Part shown: positions 34,026 through 42,137 of the stretch, piece after piece
Layout of the letters: every line of letters begins with the position of its first letter
How positions within the stretch are numbered: the stretch's first letter is position 1
Source of the DNA: Candidatus Pyrohabitans jungbluthii
GTDB lineage: Archaea; Hydrothermarchaeota; Hydrothermarchaeia; Hydrothermarchaeales; BMS3B
NCBI GenBank assembly: GCA_002010065.2
Contig: MTMD02000001.1
Coordinates: 77,692-141,691 of the forward strand
Reading direction: 5' to 3'
DNA: 64,000 nt
The notes under the pieces: model-generated
What the model saw: the letters and a program-made list of their open reading frames with translations, nothing else
The model's database searches: none
What the model was told of the DNA's origin: nothing
Position numbers and translations under genes: made by a program

Positions 34026-34352
34026 CTATTCATTATTTTTATTATAATGCTCAACCTCCACGTCCAGAGTAATTACCAGACCCTCGCCCAGCATTTCCTT
34101 TATTTTTGGAAGCACGCTCTCTATTGCACCGCTCTCTGCTATGGTGTCAATAACCACAGGCAGGTCCATGCTGAATCTTAAAATGTCAACTGAGTGTTCG
34201 CCACTCTTTGGACCATAGCTCTCTATCCCTCTGAGCACAGTTGCTCCAGGTATGCCGCTCCTCTTTAAAAGCTCCAGCACCGCCTTGTAGGCAGGCTTCC
34301 CTTTGTATTTATAACTTTCACCTATGTAAATTCTAAGCCATTTAGCTTTCAC
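34026..34352 (-). CDS. DUF190 (PII-like) protein
   Basis: A 108-residue protein: AKWLRIYIGESYKYKGKPAY, KRSGIPGATVLRGIESYGP and PVVIDTIAESGAIESVLPKI are the DUF190 pattern, a PII-like fold often encoded with CrcB/FluC. It overlaps the first FluC by 4 bases and is the last gene of the fluoride operon; it may regulate the channels. Confidence 0.92.
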   Translation of the reverse strand: MKAKWLRIYIGESYKYKGKPAYKAVLELLKRSGIPGATVLRGIESYGPKSGEHSVDILRFSMDLPVVIDTIAESGAIESVLPKIKEMLGEGLVITLDVEVEHYNKNNE

Positions 34353-34696
34353 AGAATCCCTCCTGACAGTTTTTTGCCCAAGGCAAAGGCTATAGCACCA
34401 AGGAACAGGTTAAGAGTTATATTTAAAAGAAAACCCTTAAAGTTTCCCCTTTCCGCTAACCTGAAGCTCTCATAGCTCAGAGTTGAGAAGGTTGTGAGGG
34501 AGCCAGAAAAACCCACGGCAAAGAAGAAGTATACTTCATTCCTACCTTCTATGAAAAAGGGGAGAAGAAAGCAGCCCAGAGTGTTCACTGTGAGAGTACC
34601 TAGGGGTATTTCCTTGAATCCAGGAATTCTGTAGAGGTAGTAGCGCAGCGCTGCACCTAAAGAGCCTCCCAGGGCAACGAGAATAGCGCTTTCCAT
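34349..34696 (-). CDS. crcB: Fluoride ion channel FluC/CrcB (copy 1)
   Basis: A 115-residue dual-topology fluoride channel with four helices: ILVALGGSLGAALRYYLYRI, LGTLTVNTLGCFLLPFFIEG and VGFSGSLTTFSTLSYESFRL carry the conserved G, R, N, and STFS-type residues. The neighbouring copy suggests an antiparallel heterodimer. Confidence 0.94.
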   Translation of the reverse strand: MESAILVALGGSLGAALRYYLYRIPGFKEIPLGTLTVNTLGCFLLPFFIEGRNEVYFFFAVGFSGSLTTFSTLSYESFRLAERGNFKGFLLNITLNLFLGAIAFALGKKLSGGIL

Positions 34697-34700
34697 TCAC

Positions 34701-35090
34701 TCAATCCCTCCTGGCAAGGTACAGAGCGAAAGCTCTGCCTGAGTAAACTGAAGCAAGACCCAGAATAAAGTTTGAGGTGATATAGATAAAGCTCTGAAGG
34801 AAAGGAAGGTTGAAAGCATCGTAAATAAAAGTAGAAAAGGTGGTGAAGCTTCCCAAGATGCCTGCTGCTATAAGAACTCTGCTCTGCGCTGACAGGGCAC
34901 CAATATATATCTCCTCGTACATGAGAAAGCCCAGCAAAAGGCACCCGAGGATATTAACAGCCAGAGTTGAGTAGGGCTGGGGTATTGCGCCGGAGAAGAT
35001 ATAGCGGAGGGTTGCTCCAGCACCACCCCCAAGGGCCACAAGAATGTAGGGCTCGACAGCTACAAGCTTGTAATAGGCTGAGTTCTTCAA
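34701..35090 (-). CDS. crcB: Fluoride ion channel FluC/CrcB (copy 2)
   Basis: A 129-residue FluC: PYILVALGGGAGATLRYIFS, LAVNILGCLLLGFLMYEEIY and GILGSFTTFSTFIYDAFNLP. I set the start at the TTG at 35090 because GGAGGT lies 7 bases before it and because the next in-frame ATG upstream (35138) lies inside the fluoride riboswitch. It is the first gene after the riboswitch. Confidence 0.9.
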   Translation of the reverse strand: MKNSAYYKLVAVEPYILVALGGGAGATLRYIFSGAIPQPYSTLAVNILGCLLLGFLMYEEIYIGALSAQSRVLIAAGILGSFTTFSTFIYDAFNLPFLQSFIYITSNFILGLASVYSGRAFALYLARRD

Positions 35091-35129
35091 GAAGTGAACC
35101 TCCTGATGAAGCCTCGTCAGCTCAATAAA

Positions 35130-35182
35130 AGGAGTCATCAGCCCTCAGTAGGCTTTGGTGCAGGTGGACGACTCCATCACCC
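35130..35182 (-). promoter_or_regulatory. Fluoride (crcB) riboswitch
   Basis: On the minus strand GGGTGATGGAGTCGTCCACC, then CACCAAAGCC and GGGCTGATGACTCCT, match the conserved core of the crcB motif (GGNGAUGGNGU at the 5' side, CUGAUGRCUCCU at the 3' side), with the GUCGUCCACC and AAAGCC/GGGCU pairings. It ends about 27 bases before the GGAGGT ribosome site of FluC copy 2. Promoter-like CATTTATGC lies near 35207-35217. Confidence 0.92.
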
Positions 35183-35320
35183 TCTCTTCCATCATCTGAT
35201 AACAGCATAAATGTTTTTTATTCACTATTTATTACTCAGCCCAATCAGTTTAAGGAATAACCCACAGCACCAACCTCAATATTTTTAACTCCCAAGAGCA
35301 ATACAAAGCGTGTGGTGGAT

Positions 35321-36346
35321 ATGAAGACAATTGAGCTTAAAGGCGAAAAGGTTGTAATGATAGACCAGACGCTTCTCCCGCGGGAAGTTAAGCTTATAGA
35401 GTGCATCGACACAGAGTGCATCGCCGAGGCGATAGAAAACCTGAGAATACGCGGCGCACCCGCGCTGGGCGTTGCCGCCGCCTTCGCCCTCGCCCAGACG
35501 GCGCTGAAGTATGCGAACTCGCCGAGAGAGGTTGTACTTTCCGAGCTGGAGAAGACCTACAAGCGCATAAAGGCTACCCGCCCCACTGCGGTAAACCTGC
35601 ACCTAGCTCTCGAGAGGGTTATGAGCAGGGCAAGGGAAAGTGAAAACCCGGCTGAAGCTGCGTATAAAGAGGCTCTCAGGATTTACGATGAGGATTTCGA
35701 GGCGAACAAGAGGCTGGGCGAGTACGGAGCTGAGCTTCTCGAAGATGGCGACGTCGTGCTTACGCACTGCAACACCGGTGCCCTTGCCACAGCCAGCTAC
35801 GGCACCGCATTGGGTGTTATAATCACAGCATGGCATCAGGGCAAGAAGCTTAAGGTGTTTGCCGACGAAACGCGACCACTACTCCAGGGGGCTCGTCTCA
35901 CAGCCTGGGAGCTGGTCCAGGAGGATATACCGGTGACGGTTATCACAGACAGCAGCGCCGCCTATGTGATGCGCACCCAGGGGGTGAGCAAGGTTATAGT
36001 GGGCGCTGACAGAATCGCTGCCAACGGCGATACCGCCAACAAGATAGGAACCTATTCCCTTGCGATACTCGCAAAGGAACACGGGATACCATTCTACGTC
36101 GCCGCTCCCCTCTCAACGATAGACCTGGCGACGCCCAGCGGTGAGCACATACCCGTGGAATACAGGAAGCGCGAGGAGATTGAGTTCTTCAACGGCCAGC
36201 GCATTGTGCCTGCGGAAGCAGAAATACTCAACCCGGCGTTCGACGTTACACCTGCGGAGTACATCTCCGGCATAATAACAGAAGCCGGTGTGCTCACCCC
36301 ACCCTACGAGGAGAGCATACGAAGAGCTTTCGAGAGAAAGCGCTAA
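35321..36346 (+). CDS. mtnA: S-methyl-5-thioribose-1-phosphate isomerase (eIF2B-like)
   Basis: A 341-residue sugar-phosphate isomerase of methionine salvage. Family patterns: NLRIRGAPALGVAAAFALAQ, VVLTHCNTGALATASYGTAL with the catalytic Cys, GVSKVIVGADRIAANGDTAN with the catalytic Asp and PVEYRKREEIEFFNGQRIVP. The related ribose-1,5-bisphosphate isomerase lacks this exact HCNTG context, so MtnA is preferred. Start: ATG at 35321 with GGTGG close upstream; the GTG codons at 35312 and 35315 are alternatives. Confidence 0.9.
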   Translation: MKTIELKGEKVVMIDQTLLPREVKLIECIDTECIAEAIENLRIRGAPALGVAAAFALAQTALKYANSPREVVLSELEKTYKRIKATRPTAVNLHLALERVMSRARESENPAEAAYKEALRIYDEDFEANKRLGEYGAELLEDGDVVLTHCNTGALATASYGTALGVIITAWHQGKKLKVFADETRPLLQGARLTAWELVQEDIPVTVITDSSAAYVMRTQGVSKVIVGADRIAANGDTANKIGTYSLAILAKEHGIPFYVAAPLSTIDLATPSGEHIPVEYRKREEIEFFNGQRIVPAEAEILNPAFDVTPAEYISGIITEAGVLTPPYEESIRRAFERKR

Positions 36347-36379
36347 GTTATTTATATAAACCAGGGGTTTAATGCTATT

Positions 36380-37783
36380 ATGCGCCTCTACATCCTTCTT
36401 CTGCTGCTTGTCCCTCTCGCTCATGCAGAAACACAGCTCAGCGCTGTAGAGCACAACATAACCTACTTTCTTGGCAAGGAGAACGTCTCGGTAAAGGAGG
36501 ACATAATCCTCAAAAACAGGCCCTTCTCAGTAACCTCGCCCATATATTACTACCTCGGGACAGATGCAGAGAGTATAAGTGTGGAGGTCACCGGCGGGGC
36601 TGATTATAAGATCGACGAGACCTATGGAGGGGTGATATTTAATTTTAGAAATGCCTACGCCACAAAGGTGAAGATTAAGCTACTCTACTCCTATCCCCAA
36701 AGCCTGCGCAGAAGCGATGGGAGTTACCTGCTCGCAGGCGAAGCTCTAAAGCGGGTGTACCCCTGGGGAATTAATGTGGTGAACCTGCGCTTTGTTCTTC
36801 CGCCAGGGTTCACCTTCGGAGAGGTCTCGCCCGAGCCACAGGAGAGGGGAGAGAGCTACCTTCTCTACAGGATAACCTACCTCGATGCTCGCGCATATGA
36901 GGGATTCCCGGTAAGCATCGAATATGCCAACTACCGCGAACTTGCAGAGAAAAGCCTGAGCCTGGCAAAAGCGAGAGAGCATGACACCTTCCTCGCTGTG
37001 AAGGACGCAAACCAGAGCATCGAGAATGCTCGAAGCTACGGGGCAAACCAGTCGCAAGCGTTGGCAAGCTTCAACGAGGCACTTACCCACCTCCAGAACT
37101 ACTTCCAGCTTGTGAAGCAGGCAGAGCTTATCCTTGAGAAGAACAGTTATGAGGCTTATAGAAAGGCATCCTCAGCGGTAGAGGAGCTTGAGCTCGCGGG
37201 CATAAAGGCGAGGGAGGCCTACAGCAGAGCGAACTTTGCAATTCAGCTCACCCTTGAGAAGAGGCTTGCTACCTTTGAGGAGAACTTAACTAGCTTGAGC
37301 AAAGAGGAGCCGGAAGTGCAGCGCGTTGTCGTGGTAGAGCAGCCCGCGAAAGGCATAAACCTGTACAAGTACGCCTTTTTTGCTCTTGCAGTGCTCTTTA
37401 TAATATTCATCGCAAGCGAGGCTTACCGCATCCTAACACCAAAAAGCTACCGCAGAAGAAGCAGCGTAAAGGATTTCAGGGTGATTGGCGACCTGAAGAG
37501 AAAGACTTTCAACGGATTTGAGAAGAAGGTGGCTAAGGTCAAGCGGGGCGTTGACCTTGCGCAGGAGATTCGAAACCTGAGAAAACGAAGGGAGAAGCTG
37601 AAGCTGGGTATAGAGAACGCCCGAAAGAAGTTCACCTCTGGCGAGATAACCGCTGAGCTGTATGAGCTGGAGAGAGGGAAGTTTGAGAGGGAGATAGAGG
37701 AGATAGACCGCAGGATTGCGCTGCTGGAGAAGGAGCTTAGTGAGATTAAGAGGCATGGGCATGAGGAAGGTAAGGCAGATTGA
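36380..37783 (+). CDS. Secreted-domain membrane protein with cytoplasmic coiled coil, unknown
   Basis: A 467-residue type I-like membrane protein. A signal peptide (LYILLLLLVPLAHA) leads to an outside domain of about 320 residues, beta-rich at first and then helical (SLAKAREHDTFLAVKDANQS), one membrane helix at about 332-354 (YAFFALAVLFIIFIASEAYR), and a basic cytoplasmic coiled coil of about 110 residues including ARKKFTSGEITAELYELERG, which resembles a SHOCT-type hairpin. Family not recognised. It overlaps the deoxyhypusine synthase gene by 23 bases. Confidence 0.75.
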   Translation: MRLYILLLLLVPLAHAETQLSAVEHNITYFLGKENVSVKEDIILKNRPFSVTSPIYYYLGTDAESISVEVTGGADYKIDETYGGVIFNFRNAYATKVKIKLLYSYPQSLRRSDGSYLLAGEALKRVYPWGINVVNLRFVLPPGFTFGEVSPEPQERGESYLLYRITYLDARAYEGFPVSIEYANYRELAEKSLSLAKAREHDTFLAVKDANQSIENARSYGANQSQALASFNEALTHLQNYFQLVKQAELILEKNSYEAYRKASSAVEELELAGIKAREAYSRANFAIQLTLEKRLATFEENLTSLSKEEPEVQRVVVVEQPAKGINLYKYAFFALAVLFIIFIASEAYRILTPKSYRRRSSVKDFRVIGDLKRKTFNGFEKKVAKVKRGVDLAQEIRNLRKRREKLKLGIENARKKFTSGEITAELYELERGKFEREIEEIDRRIALLEKELSEIKRHGHEEGKAD

Positions 37784-38693
37784 GGTTACCAGTGGAATGA
37801 GCGTTGACGAACTCATGCGCCAGTACAGCGAGGCTGGCGTGCTCGGAGCTGGCGCTTTGGGTAGGGCATGCGACATCCTGGAGGAGATGGTCAGAGCAAG
37901 GGCGACCATATTCCTGGGCTTAGCCGGACCCCTCATCGCCGCAGGGATGAGGAACATAGTTACTGAGCTTATAAAAATGGGTGCAGTAAGCGCCATCGTA
38001 ACCAACGGAGCAAATGTTGTGCACGACGTCCTCGAAGCAATAGGCGGTGCGCACTACGTGGGCAGCTTTCGCAGCGACGACGCACAGCTGCACAGCGCTG
38101 AGATGGGCAGGATAGGCAACGTCTACACCCGGGTTAAAGACTTTGTTGCCTTTGAGGATTACGTCCAGGAGCTTCTCTCTGGTATCCCCGAAGAGAGGAG
38201 GAAGAACCTCTCAATAAGGGAGCTGCTCTCAGAGATAGGGAAGAGCATAAGCGACGCTAACTCGTTCCTCAGGGCTGCATATGAGCGGCGCATACCCGTG
38301 TTCTCCCCGGCGGTGGTGGATTCAATGCTGGGGTTGCAGCTTTTCTTCTTCGCAGAGAGGAACCACATTGTGTTAAACGCTGTTAAGGATATGAAGGAGC
38401 TTGCCCAGATGGTTTTCGACGCCTCCGAGGTGGGGGCACTCTTCCTCGGTGGAGGCGTGCCCAAGCATTACATACTGGGAGCTAACTTGCTTCGCGGCGG
38501 TATAGACTACGGGATTCAGGTTACGATGGACCGCGAAGAATCCGGCTCGCTAAGCGGTGCAAAGCTGGAGGAGGGGATAAGCTGGGGCAAGACAAGAGAG
38601 GAAGGCAAGGTGGTGACGGTGGTGGGCGACGTAACGATAATCTTCCCTCTGCTGGTGGCGAGCCTTAAAGAACGCCTGGGAGGCAGGGAATGA
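37761..38693 (+). CDS. dys: Deoxyhypusine synthase
   Basis: Transfers the aminobutyl group of spermidine to a lysine of aIF5A. The 310 residues have MVRARATIFLGLAGPLIAAG, ATIVTNGANVVHD-type NAD binding (SAIVTNGANVVHDVLEAIGG), FLGGGVPKHYILGANLLRGG and the active-site region GAKLEEGISWGKTREEGKVV with the catalytic Lys. The ATG at 37761 follows GAGG at 7 bases. It overlaps pyrF by 4 bases. Confidence 0.94.
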   Translation: MRKVRQIEVTSGMSVDELMRQYSEAGVLGAGALGRACDILEEMVRARATIFLGLAGPLIAAGMRNIVTELIKMGAVSAIVTNGANVVHDVLEAIGGAHYVGSFRSDDAQLHSAEMGRIGNVYTRVKDFVAFEDYVQELLSGIPEERRKNLSIRELLSEIGKSISDANSFLRAAYERRIPVFSPAVVDSMLGLQLFFFAERNHIVLNAVKDMKELAQMVFDASEVGALFLGGGVPKHYILGANLLRGGIDYGIQVTMDREESGSLSGAKLEEGISWGKTREEGKVVTVVGDVTIIFPLLVASLKERLGGRE

Positions 38694-39346
38694 GGCTGCA
38701 AAGGGAGCACGGGCTCATTTTAGCTCTGGATGTAACCTCGCGCACAAAAGCGCTCAGCGTTGCGGAGAGCGTGGTGGATTACATAGACGCGGTGAAGGTG
38801 GGCTACCCTCTGGTGCTCTCCTGCGGTCTCGAGATTATAAGCGAGCTTAGCGATTTGGGCAAGCCTGTAATCGCAGATTTTAAAGTGGCTGACATACCCT
38901 ATACCTCACGCCTCATCTGCGAGCAGGCGAAGCAGGCGGGAGCAAGCTTTGCAATCGTCCACGGCTTTGTGGGCGAAGACGTGGTCAAAGCATGCGCTGA
39001 GGTGCTCGACATCTTCATCGTGGCGGAGATGAGCCATCCTGGGGCAAAGGAGTTCATTCAACCTGTCGCAGAGAGGATAGCGGAGCTTGCAAGAAGTTAC
39101 GCCTTTGGGATAGTTGCTCCCGCTACAAGGCCAGAGAGAATTGCGAGGCTGCGCTCTATTGTGGGAGAGCTTGTTATAATTTCCCCTGGCGTTAAGGCGC
39201 AGGGCGCTCGTCCAGGAGATGCGATACGCGCGGGCGCTGACTTCGAGATCGTCGGGAGAGGAATTTACGCCTCTGCTGAGCCACGCAGAAGCGCTGCGGA
39301 AATTGCGGCCGAGCTTAAGGCAGCGATGAAGGAGCACGAAGGTTAG
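38690..39346 (+). CDS. pyrF: Orotidine 5'-phosphate decarboxylase
   Basis: Last step of UMP synthesis. The 218 residues contain HGLILALDVTSRTKALSVAE, the catalytic KPVIADFKVADIPYT (D-x-K-x-x-D), VAPATRPERIARLR and VISPGVKAQGARPGDAIRAG. Archaeal-type length. It ends tail-to-tail with the SpoIIM-like gene, overlapping by 4 bases. Confidence 0.95.
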   Translation: MRLQREHGLILALDVTSRTKALSVAESVVDYIDAVKVGYPLVLSCGLEIISELSDLGKPVIADFKVADIPYTSRLICEQAKQAGASFAIVHGFVGEDVVKACAEVLDIFIVAEMSHPGAKEFIQPVAERIAELARSYAFGIVAPATRPERIARLRSIVGELVIISPGVKAQGARPGDAIRAGADFEIVGRGIYASAEPRRSAAEIAAELKAAMKEHEG

Positions 39347-39969
39347 CCTGACTCGAGCATAGCCGCGAAGTAGAGGAGCACAAGGATTAAAAGCATGCCA
39401 AGCGCATATCCGGGTTTGCGAACGAGTGCGCGGATTTCCCTTTCAAAGGTTTCAACATCCCCGCGCATTGCCACGCCTCTTAGCTTGTTGGCTATTGCCA
39501 AGCCCAGCGCAATGCTGCCGAGCATTGCTGGTATCTCTAAAAGGGCGTGGGGCATTAGATAGGAGATAAACTGAGAAATACCCTCGGGGGCAAAACTCCA
39601 GAAAAATGCGCTTATCGCAGTGAGGTTGGCAAAGAGGCTCAGCAAAGGGACAAAGTACAGGTAGAAGAGGCAAGCTCTGAGTGGCGAGGCTATGCGAAAG
39701 GTGGCAAATCGGGAGAGCACTGCGTAAAGCGGCTCTGTCAGCCTGTCCAGCATCGAGTATGTTTTTTCAGAGGTTCGCCTGTAAATCAGCAGTTCAAGAT
39801 AGCTTAAAATAGTGCCCAGATAAACTGTAACAATGGCGGCTAGCGCATTTTTAAAGAATATGCTGCCAGCAAACGTTGCAGGAATGGCGAAAAGCACATA
39901 GGTATAACTCTTGAGCAGATAACCTGCGAGCACAGCAATTACAACGAGCGCAGCAATGCTTTTCCTCAT
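39343..39969 (-). CDS. SpoIIM/DUF95-family membrane protein
   Basis: A 208-residue protein with about five helices. SpoIIM-type features are IFFKNALAAIVTVYLGTILS and the conserved MPHALLEIPAMLGSIALGLA. Archaeal members have no known sporulation role. It overlaps the upstream wHTH gene by 4 bases, so the two work together or share control. Confidence 0.8.
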   Translation of the reverse strand: MRKSIAALVVIAVLAGYLLKSYTYVLFAIPATFAGSIFFKNALAAIVTVYLGTILSYLELLIYRRTSEKTYSMLDRLTEPLYAVLSRFATFRIASPLRACLFYLYFVPLLSLFANLTAISAFFWSFAPEGISQFISYLMPHALLEIPAMLGSIALGLAIANKLRGVAMRGDVETFEREIRALVRKPGYALGMLLILVLLYFAAMLESG

Positions 39970-40259
39970 TTCAACAGCGCAAAGAAGAGCTTCCCCTTTT
40001 CCGTGATCTTAATAAACCTACGCGGTCTATCGCCGCGCAGCTTTGTCTCCCTCACCTTAACGAGACCCTTCTTTTTAGCCTCGTCCAGCGTGGCGTCTAT
40101 CTCCTCACGAGGCTTGCCCAGCGCCTTTGCTAAGCGAATCTGGCACACCTCGTCGTAGGCACACAGGTTCAGCCCGAGCATTCTACACTTACCGCATATG
40201 TCGTCCTCTTTTATGGGCAGAACCTCAGAAGCAGGGATAAAGCTTATTTTTGTCTTCAT
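39966..40259 (-). CDS. Small winged-helix protein with four-Cys cluster
   Basis: A 97-residue protein: an N-terminal Cys cluster in DDICGKCRMLGLNLCAYDEVC (C22, C25, C33, C39), then a winged helix (IRLAKALGKPREEIDATLDE, AKKKGLVKVRETKLRGDRPR, RFIKITEKGKLFFALL). The cysteines could hold zinc or an Fe-S cluster, which would make this a redox- or metal-sensing transcription regulator. Family not recognised by name. Confidence 0.72.
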   Translation of the reverse strand: MKTKISFIPASEVLPIKEDDICGKCRMLGLNLCAYDEVCQIRLAKALGKPREEIDATLDEAKKKGLVKVRETKLRGDRPRRFIKITEKGKLFFALLK

Positions 40260-40310
40260 CTTCCTACCTGAATTAAGTTCTGTTTTTCCAGCTATTTAAA
40301 ATTTCGCTGC

Positions 40311-41111
40311 TCAGCCCCTCAGAATCTTTACTATCTCCCCATGCATCTCCATGCTGTGCGCTGCCACTATATTAAGCCTCTCTATCCTCAAAAGTGACGC
40401 TTCGAGAGGAGCGCCCTGCATGTTGGTGACAGCGCCGCCCGCTTCTTCCACCACAAGCTTAGCCGCGGCTATGTCGATGTTGCGCAGATATGTACGCACG
40501 TCAACGAAGGCGTCAAAATCTCCTCTAGCAACGTGGCACAGCTCCAGAGCAGCGCTGCCCAGGGTGCGCACCCGCTTTATGCGCTTGAGCAGAGGCATAA
40601 GCGTCCCAACGCTTTGTGGCGTGGAATAGATGCAAACAGTGGCTTTGCTCAGCTTTCTTGCTTCTACGCTTCTTATCCTCCGCCCATTATACCACGCCCC
40701 CTTCCCGCGCTCTGCCGTGAATTCATCCCCAGAGTAGAGGTTGAGCACATATGCAACGCTCACATCAGCGAGACTCGCACCCTCGCGATAGGGTGCAAAG
40801 GCAATGGAAAGGGCGTAGAAGGGCAAGTTGTGAAGCGCATTGTAGGAGCCGTCGATCGGGTCAACCACGGCGATGTACTCTGGCTCCTCTGTAAGAGCCA
40901 CGCTGCCTGCTTCCTCACTGAGCACAAAGAAGGCTTCTTTCTCGCTGAGACGCTTCATCACCACATTTTCAGCTATCTTATCTATCGCCTCTGTGGGCGT
41001 GCCATCTGCGCCAATACCAACCTCACGAGAAGCTTCACCGCTCTCAAGCGCCTCTCTCACTACGCTGCGCAGCTCTGCGCCCACCTTACGGGCAAGATTA
41101 AGCAGATTCAC
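40311..41111 (-). CDS. Inositol monophosphatase / fructose-1,6-bisphosphatase family
   Basis: A Li-sensitive metal-dependent phosphatase; archaeal members act on both inositol phosphate and fructose bisphosphate. The metal sites are FVLSEEAGS (E), YIAVVDPIDGSYNALHNLPF (DPIDGS) and RNIDIAAAKLVVEEAGGAVT (second D). Start: the GTG at 41111 (266 residues) is preferred since ATTATAAAG is centred 25 bases upstream, giving a leaderless message, and the length then matches the family; in-frame ATGs further upstream would cross the promoter. Confidence 0.9.
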   Translation of the reverse strand: MNLLNLARKVGAELRSVVREALESGEASREVGIGADGTPTEAIDKIAENVVMKRLSEKEAFFVLSEEAGSVALTEEPEYIAVVDPIDGSYNALHNLPFYALSIAFAPYREGASLADVSVAYVLNLYSGDEFTAERGKGAWYNGRRIRSVEARKLSKATVCIYSTPQSVGTLMPLLKRIKRVRTLGSAALELCHVARGDFDAFVDVRTYLRNIDIAAAKLVVEEAGGAVTNMQGAPLEASLLRIERLNIVAAHSMEMHGEIVKILRG

Positions 41112-41130
41112 GAGCTTAGATTGGTGGCGC

Positions 41131-41139
41131 ACTTTATAA
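41131..41139 (-). promoter_or_regulatory. TATA box for inositol monophosphatase
   Basis: Minus-strand ATTATAAAG inside the longer reading frame, centred about 25 bases from the GTG start. It decides the start codon. Confidence 0.55.
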
Positions 41140-41182
41140 TTTTTAGCCCGGAAGCACCTGCTCATGGTGAACCTGCGCAAAG

Positions 41183-41190
41183 TTTAAATA
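41183..41190 (+). promoter_or_regulatory. TATA box for the Sm-like protein gene
   Basis: TTTAAATA in AAAGTTTAAATATCCCC, predicted start near 41212, followed by AAAGGAGTGA just before the ATG. Confidence 0.6.
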
Positions 41191-41218
41191 TCCCCACGGT
41201 GAACTCATAATCCTCTAA

Positions 41219-41452
<234 letters not shown>

Positions 41453-41540
41453 AATTCTGGTAAACAAGGGGCTTATAGAATAAAAAGAAGGTAGCTGGTT
41501 TTGCTCTGATAGCTATGCTAATAAATTAAAATGGGGTAAA

Positions 41541-41720
41541 TCACCCCTTATAGAAACATGTCCCCGCAAGGAAGTGCTCGCAGGTGCGCCAGACCTCGCG
41601 GGTTCGCCAGCCGTGTTCGCATACGTGGTATATACAGCACATTCTGCACGAGTCGCGCTCACGCTGGCAGTTGACCTTTGCGTAGTCCTCATCGTTAGCG
41701 GTGCATAGCAGCTTTTCCAT
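41541..41720 (-). CDS. 59-residue Cys/His-rich protein downstream of DUF35
   Basis: MEKLLCTANDEDYAKVNCQR begins a 59-residue protein rich in cysteine and histidine (C6, C18, C25, C28, C29, C34, C46, C54; His at 32, 36, 48). GGAGGAGTGA lies 3 bases before the ATG, 3 bases after the DUF35 stop, so it is the last gene of the mevalonate-entry operon. It probably binds zinc or an Fe-S cluster. Family not recognised. Confidence 0.72.
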   Translation of the reverse strand: MEKLLCTANDEDYAKVNCQRERDSCRMCCIYHVCEHGWRTREVWRTCEHFLAGTCFYKG

Positions 41721-41723
41721 TTC

Positions 41724-42128
41724 TCACTCCTCCTTAGCTGGTCTGAATTTGAAGCCGTAGTAGATTAAGCCTGCCTCTCCATCCTCCTGAATCTTCCTGA
41801 ATACGCTCTCCACGCGCATTCCTATCTCAACCTCTTCCGGACTAACGTCAACTATCTGCGTTGTCACCATCACACCCTCGTCGAGCTTCACCAGCGCCAT
41901 TACATAGGGCGCCTGCCTCTCAAAGCCCTCTGGAGGCGTGCGAATTACAGTGTAGCTCACCACCTCGCCCTTGCCACTGAGCTGAACCTCCTCAAGCTCG
42001 CCTCTTCTGCGGCAGTTTGGGCAGAAGTTGCGCGGGGGAAAGTATATCTCGCCGCAGCGCGTGCAGCGCTTACCTATGAGATTGTACCTGCTCTTCATGT
42101 TGCGCCAGAAGCGTGGTATGCTGCTCAT
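41724..42128 (-). CDS. DUF35 OB-fold/zinc-ribbon scaffold protein (mevalonate entry)
   Basis: A 134-residue protein with a rubredoxin-like knuckle (CTRCGEIYFPPRNFCPNC) and an OB fold (GEVVSYTVIRTPPEGFERQA, PYVMALVKLDEGVMVTTQIV). In archaea this protein bridges thiolase and HMG-CoA synthase and holds CoA for channelling. The three genes are here in that operon order. Confidence 0.94.
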   Translation of the reverse strand: MSSIPRFWRNMKSRYNLIGKRCTRCGEIYFPPRNFCPNCRRRGELEEVQLSGKGEVVSYTVIRTPPEGFERQAPYVMALVKLDEGVMVTTQIVDVSPEEVEIGMRVESVFRKIQEDGEAGLIYYGFKFRPAKEE

Positions 42129-42137
42129 TATATCACC

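Noticed and set aside
35091-35138. Upstream ATG of FluC copy 2
   Set aside because: The ATG is part of the conserved 3' core of the fluoride riboswitch; the TTG at 35090 has the ribosome site.
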